A stretch of 64,000 nucleotides of DNA, taken from contig CAJYUW010000024.1 in assembly GCA_913778205.1 (NCBI GenBank), positions 62,001 to 126,000 of the forward strand, in the 5' to 3' direction. The stretch is from an uncultured Curtobacterium sp. (lineage in GTDB: Bacteria; Actinomycetota; Actinomycetes; Actinomycetales; Microbacteriaceae). Position 1 is the first letter of the stretch, and every line of letters begins with the position of its first letter. Position numbers and translations under genes: made by a program. Of the stretch, positions 59,665 to 64,000 are shown piece by piece. The notes beneath the pieces were generated by a model. That model was not told the origin of the DNA. It saw nothing but the letters and a program-made list of their open reading frames with translations, and made no database searches.

Positions 59665-59994
59665 TCAGTCGAGCGTGCGTCGGACGTCCGGCAGCAGCGT
59701 GTGCAGGCGCTCGGCCAGACGGTCCTGCGCTTCCTCGAGTGTCCGGAAGTCACCCACGTACTGGCCGAAGGTGTCGGACACGAAGAAGTGCGCACCCTGC
59801 TGGTCGACCACGCCGCCGTAGTAGCCGCCGTAGTTCGCGGCCCAGAGTCCGGTGTCTGCCTCAGACCACACGACGAGCCCGCGTGCGGGGGCGCCGGGCG
59901 CCACGATGCCGTCGCCGATCCCGGTGATCAGCTCGATGGTCGCCGTGTCGACGGCCACCTCGGTGCGCTGGGCGGTGACGACGGGCGTGCTCAT
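59665..59994 (-). CDS. Hypothetical 109-residue protein, tandem paralogue B
   Basis: I do not recognise the family. It shares length and a conserved half with the gene just upstream: WAANYGGYYGGVVD, SDTFGQYVGDFRTLEEAQDR and LHTLLPDV. It has no signal peptide or membrane helix. The shared Tyr/Gly core suggests a small beta-alpha fold. ATG 59994 follows a region of tgctggtgctg repeats with no strong promoter, so it may be transcribed with paralogue A across 116 bases. Confidence 0.75.
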   Translation of the reverse strand: MSTPVVTAQRTEVAVDTATIELITGIGDGIVAPGAPARGLVVWSEADTGLWAANYGGYYGGVVDQQGAHFFVSDTFGQYVGDFRTLEEAQDRLAERLHTLLPDVRRTLD

Positions 59995-60110
59995 TGTGGT
60001 GCTCCTGGTGCTGGTGCTGCGGTGTGGTGTGGTGCTGTGCGCTGCGGTGTCGAGCGGTGCGGTCGTGTCGGGTGCCCCGTCCGGCGACGGGCGCGTATGG
60101 TCGCCCGGCA

Positions 60111-60440
60111 CTACGCGACCGGCCGGATGACGGCCGGGAGCATGACGTGCAGCTGGTCGGCGAGCCGACCCTGCGCCTCCTCGAGCGAACGGAAGTCGCC
60201 GACGACGAGTCCGAAGGTGTCCGAGGCGACGTAGCGGCCGTCGCGCTTGTCCACGGCGCCGCCGTAGTAGCCGCCGTAGTTGGCGACCCATTCGTCGTCG
60301 TCCTCCTGCGTCCAGGTGAGCTTGGCGCGGGTGGCACGTCCGTGGACGGCGGCGTCCGCCTCGAGGATCGCGATCGTGTCGACGGTGTCGGTGTCGAGCG
60401 TGACCTCGGCTCGCGGGTCGGTCTGGACGGTCGTGCTCAT
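60111..60440 (-). CDS. Hypothetical 109-residue protein, tandem paralogue A
   Basis: Same length as paralogue B. Conserved segments: MSTTVQTDPRAEVTLDTDTV at the start (MSTPVVTAQRTEVAVDTATI in B), WVANYGGYYGGAVDK, and SDTFGLVVGDFRSLEEAQGR. The function is unknown. AAGGAG precedes ATG 60440, and TAGCGT lies about 50 bases upstream on the coding strand as a possible -10 box. The pair arose by tandem duplication; both copies look intact and retained. Confidence 0.8.
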   Translation of the reverse strand: MSTTVQTDPRAEVTLDTDTVDTIAILEADAAVHGRATRAKLTWTQEDDDEWVANYGGYYGGAVDKRDGRYVASDTFGLVVGDFRSLEEAQGRLADQLHVMLPAVIRPVA

Positions 60441-61117
60441 GTCGTGCTCCTTCGCGTTCCGGGGTACATCTGCTGACACGAGAACGCTACGGGGAGCGAC
60501 GAGCCAATCGCCACCCAGCCCCGTCGATTCACGGGTTGCGTCAATGGTCCACATTCCCGAGGCCCGGATTTCCGGGGGGCGAGGCTTGCCGTTCGGGGTA
60601 CACGTCCCCCACCGGGGTACTCGCTCCGCGGATGATCCGCGTCAGTGCAGCGCGCACCGCCCCGAGCACCGCACAGCGCACACCACTCCGCGTGCCGCAC
60701 CAGCACGCCGTGCACTGCGGACGGTCTCACGCACCGAGCCGGCACCCCGTGCGCCGCTCACAGCCTCACGCACCGCGCCGACACCCCGTGCACTGCACAC
60801 AGCCTCACGCACCGAGCCGGCACCCCGTGCACTGCACACAGCCTCACGCACCGCGCCGACACCCCGTGCGCCGCACACAGCCTCACGCACCGCGCCGACA
60901 CCCCGTGCGCCGCAACCGCGCCGCGTGCCGCGCCAGCGCCGGGCACCGGGCACGGAGCGCCGGGCGCCCTACCCGACGCGCACCGCACGGCAACGCAACG
61001 TCAGCACTCCCCGCGCCGTCAGCGCCATGCGGGCCCACGCTCCGTCGATGCACCGCGAGCCGCACGCCCACGCTCCATCAGCGCACCGCGAGGCGCACGC
61101 CGCGTGCCCACGCTCCG
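60441..61117. other. Gene-free, repeat-rich region of about 680 bases
   Basis: No credible gene. It contains the 39-base minisatellite (60726-60915) and, further right (about 61030-61130), three near-copies of cacgctccgtcagcgcaccg. Frames through it are open only because the repeat unit is a multiple of three and rich in His, Arg and Cys codons. Confidence 0.65.
60726..60915. repeat. Minisatellite, 39-base unit, about five copies
   Basis: The word ctcacgcaccg starts at 60726, 60765, 60804, 60843 and 60882, exactly 39 bases apart. Units differ mainly by a c/a and a g/a exchange in gccgacaccccgtgc versus gccggcaccccgtgc. There are no spacers, so it is not a CRISPR array. Confidence 0.9.
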
Positions 61118-61693
61118 TCAGCGCACCGCGCGCAGGGCGTCCGCGATCGTCGCCACGGCGGCGGCGATCTCGTCCGCCACCCGGGCGTGCGTGGCCTCGG
61201 ACCGCCGGTAGGGGTCGTCGACGTCGTCCTCCCCCGGGCGGACCCCGGGCGCGCGCACCCCTCGCATCGACGCCGAGCCGCGCAGCCGGGCGACACGCTC
61301 GACGAGGTCTGAGACGGACGCCACCCCGTCGAGGTCCGCGGGTTCGAGCTCGTCGAGCACCCGCGCGAACTCCCGGATCGTGAACGCTCGCTTCGTGGCA
61401 CGCGGGGCGAGCGAGGCCACGGCTGCCCGGTGCGCTCGCTCGGCCGTGAGCACGAGGTCGGCACCACCGGCGATCTCGGGGGTCAGGTACCGGGACCGGT
61501 GCGCGTCCGGTGAGCCACCGAGACGGCGCGACTGTGCGGCGGCGGCAGCGTCCATCGCGGCACCGTCCTGGGCGATGGTGCCGGCCGACTCGACCGTGAA
61601 CGCCGGAGCGTCACGGCCGAGCCGCGCCGTCAGGACCTGTGCGCCGAGCGGTGAACGGCAGATGTTGCCGCTGCAGACGAACAGGACCCGCAC
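61118..61693 (-). CDS. Low-molecular-weight protein tyrosine phosphatase-like
   Basis: 191 residues. The P-loop CSGNICRSPLG at residue 7 fits CX5RS; the general-acid Asp is probably in DDVDDPYRRS. The protein is longer than typical enzymes (about 150) through Ala/Arg-rich segments. In Actinobacteria such phosphatases act on tyrosine-phosphorylated proteins, for instance in polysaccharide synthesis, or resemble arsenate reductases. GTG 61693 begins two bases after the purA stop, so it is cotranscribed with purA. Confidence 0.9.
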   Translation of the reverse strand: MRVLFVCSGNICRSPLGAQVLTARLGRDAPAFTVESAGTIAQDGAAMDAAAAAQSRRLGGSPDAHRSRYLTPEIAGGADLVLTAERAHRAAVASLAPRATKRAFTIREFARVLDELEPADLDGVASVSDLVERVARLRGSASMRGVRAPGVRPGEDDVDDPYRRSEATHARVADEIAAAVATIADALRAVR

Positions 61694-61695
61694 GG

Positions 61696-63054
<1,359 letters not shown>

Positions 63055-63160
63055 CTATCGGCTGGACACCTGCACGCCACCGTCCGGACGGCTCCTGTGT
63101 GGACGACGACCACGACGGAGCACGCTGTGGAGGACGAACGACCCCACGAGAGGAAGAACC

Positions 63161-63319
63161 ATGGCTGACCCCCTGGACGACCCGGCCCGCGCGCAGGACG
63201 TCGAGCAGGCCGAGGAACTGACCGACGGCGGCATCGGTTCGGTCGAGCACGCACCGTCCGACGTCATGCCCCAGACCGACCGCGGCCGCGAGGCGGCAGA
63301 CGAGCGCCCGGACGCCTGA
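63161..63319 (+). CDS. Small acidic hypothetical protein, 52 residues
   Basis: Reads MADPLDDPARAQDVEQAEEL, a Gly-rich turn and DVMPQTDRGREAADERPDA. Acidic, soluble and without Cys. The family is not recognised. GAGAGGAAG before ATG 63161 is a good ribosome site and codon use is typical, which supports a real gene. It is divergent from purA and ends before a strong hairpin. Confidence 0.65.
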   Translation: MADPLDDPARAQDVEQAEELTDGGIGSVEHAPSDVMPQTDRGREAADERPDA

Positions 63320-63394
63320 CGCGGCACCGGCGCCGGCGCATCGGCCGCAGCAGCGCGGCCGTACACCGGCCGCAGATACCCACCGACAGACGGA

Positions 63395-63430
63395 CGGGAG
63401 GCACGGTGCCAGCTGGCACCGTGCCTCCCG
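63395..63430. terminator. Bidirectional terminator-like hairpin with conserved core
   Basis: A perfect 16-base-pair stem, arms cgggaggcacggtgcc (63395-63410) and its complement (63415-63430), loop agct; the outer flanks pair further with one mismatch. It is the fourth member of the shared-core family and lies between two small convergent genes. Confidence 0.85.
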
Positions 63431-63473
63431 TGCGTTGCTCGGCCGCGTCCCGGACGCGACCGCCGTCACAGCG

Positions 63474-63644
63474 TCAGCTGCGGAAGAAGTCCGCGTAGGC
63501 GGGATCCCCGACCGGCTGACTGTGGCCCGGCTCACGGAGCCGTTCCTCGACCATCGCCTGGATCACGTCCGGCGGGGTGAGACCACGTCGACGCCACTCC
63601 ATCGGGTTCGCCCGGAGCTGCGTGATGTCGTTGTGCTGTCGCAT
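63474..63644 (-). CDS. Small protein, 56 residues
   Basis: Reads MRQHNDITQLRANPMEWRRR, then LTPPDVIQAMVEERLREPG and ends DPAYADFFRS. It is basic at the N-terminus and helical in the middle. The family is not recognised. GGAAAGGTG before ATG 63644 is a good ribosome site, and an AT-rich promoter region with a dyad lies upstream. These signals, more than length, support the call. Confidence 0.65.
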   Translation of the reverse strand: MRQHNDITQLRANPMEWRRRGLTPPDVIQAMVEERLREPGHSQPVGDPAYADFFRS

Positions 63645-63668
63645 GCGATCACCTTTCCACGGAACAAC

Positions 63669-63683
63669 TAGTTTGTCTAACTA
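63669..63683. promoter_or_regulatory. AT-rich dyad upstream of the 56-residue gene
   Basis: TAGTT-tgtct-AACTA is a perfect dyad in a conspicuously AT-rich island. Sites of this form (TTAGTTAGAC...) are typical of MarR-type regulators in Actinobacteria. It may also contain the promoter of the small gene. Confidence 0.5.
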
Positions 63684-63720
63684 CCTGTCCCACTAGCGCA
63701 CTCCGGGCGAACCGTGGGGA

Positions 63721-64000
63721 CTACTTCGTGACCTTCGCGGTCTCCTTGGTGACGGCCTGACCGTCGAGGTACCCGGACGCCTTCGCGACCACCTTGGCCT
63801 TGAGCCGCTTCCCCAGGTCGGCCGAGGTGACCGTGTAGGTCGCGCCGGTCGCCTTCGAGATGGCCTTGCCGTCCCGGTACCACTGGTAGGCGTAGGTCAC
63901 CTTCGCGGTGCCCGCGTCCCACTCGCCGTGGACCGCGGTCAGCGTCTTGCCGACCTTGGCCGTGCCGCTGACCGACACCGAGCTGCCCGCCTTGAGCGCG
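63721..64000 (-). CDS. Repeat-domain surface protein, 5' part outside window
   Basis: The last 92 or so residues are visible. They form one Ig-like repeat: VSGTAKVGKTLTAVHGEWDA, then YAYQWYRDGKAI, ATGATYTVTSADLGKRLKAK and VVAKASGY. Such repeats stand in tandem at the C-termini of secreted actinobacterial hydrolases and adhesins, so an extracellular protein is likely. The catalytic or binding part, if any, lies beyond the right edge. Confidence 0.85.
   Translation of the reverse strand, partial: ALKAGSSVSVSGTAKVGKTLTAVHGEWDAGTAKVTYAYQWYRDGKAISKATGATYTVTSADLGKRLKAKVVAKASGYLDGQAVTKETAKVTK

Noticed and set aside
60726-60915. CRISPR array
   Set aside because: Units abut without unique spacers and no cas genes are present.
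60645-61211. Open frames on both strands through the minisatellite, with 13-residue repeats
   Set aside because: The periodicity follows from a 39-base DNA unit; frames are open on both strands, rich in Cys and His, and lack start signals.

Overview
The window is high-GC DNA, about 70 percent by eye. It is densely coded, with many GTG starts and 4-base start/stop overlaps, and looks like the chromosome of an actinobacterium of the Microbacteriaceae type (Curtobacterium-like). This rests on gene content (DUF3072, DUF3073, a bacterial SCP orthologue, the purS-purQ-purL form of the purine pathway, an IdeR/DtxR-type iron box) and on the frequent placement of a -10 hexamer 6 to 8 bases before the start codon, as expected for leaderless mRNAs. 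I see no rRNA, tRNA, CRISPR array, transposase, integrase or prophage gene.

Layout. 1-7.6 kb: an RND efflux pump entering from the left edge, a DUF6518 membrane protein, a divergent MocR regulator/YczE pair with a dyad between them, a DUF4097-PadR operon with a perfect operator-like palindrome, and a TipA-like MerR regulator. 7.7-13.8 kb: a KimA-like APC permease, small hypothetical genes, DoxX, a flavoprotein and DUF3073, broken up by two repeat-rich gene-free blocks. 14.2-22.9 kb: purine genes purM and purF (divergent), then purD-purC, with a large LuxR-type ATPase regulator and an SCP-like protein between. 22.9-28.3 kb: a GAF-SpoIIE phosphatase, then an ABC exporter with its own histidine kinase and response regulator (YvfRSTU-like) and a lipoprotein. 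28.4-31.5 kb: an AraC regulator, signal peptidase I with a membrane protein, and a two-domain VOC dioxygenase behind a perfect 34-base palindrome.

31.4-36.2 kb holds the most unusual locus. A small secreted cysteine-containing peptide and a lipoprotein head an operon with a peptidoglycan-binding adaptor, an ABC ATPase and an ABC permease. The peptide plus lipoprotein part has been tandemly duplicated (about 1.02-1.04 kb per copy). Promoters and signal peptides stayed almost identical while the mature peptides and the middles of the lipoproteins diverged. This is what a bacteriocin-like peptide with a paired immunity lipoprotein would look like, but the function is inference.

36.2-44.9 kb: a NodA-like acetyltransferase, catalase with its Fur-family regulator, aquaporin, an acyltransferase, a CtaG-like protein with an apparent frameshift, and a PadR-controlled drug exporter. 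45-48.4 kb: the purS-purQ-purL operon. 48.4-54.3 kb: a hydroxyacid dehydrogenase, an acetyltransferase, chorismate mutase with a lactonase, an iron-siderophore binding protein behind an iron box, aroE and a YchJ protein. 54.3-58.7 kb: two convergent paralogous membrane-protein genes, one frameshifted, and a hydrolase/gluconate-dehydrogenase-subunit fusion coupled to a GMC oxidoreductase. 58.7-64 kb: an SRAP protein, two tandem 109-residue proteins of unknown family, a 39-base minisatellite, a tyrosine phosphatase, purA, two very small genes and a surface protein leaving the right edge.

Eight purine enzymes are present in separate units (purM, purF, purD-purC, purS-purQ-purL, purA). Four of the convergent gene pairs are separated by hairpins that share one conserved core sequence, a dispersed terminator family of this genome.
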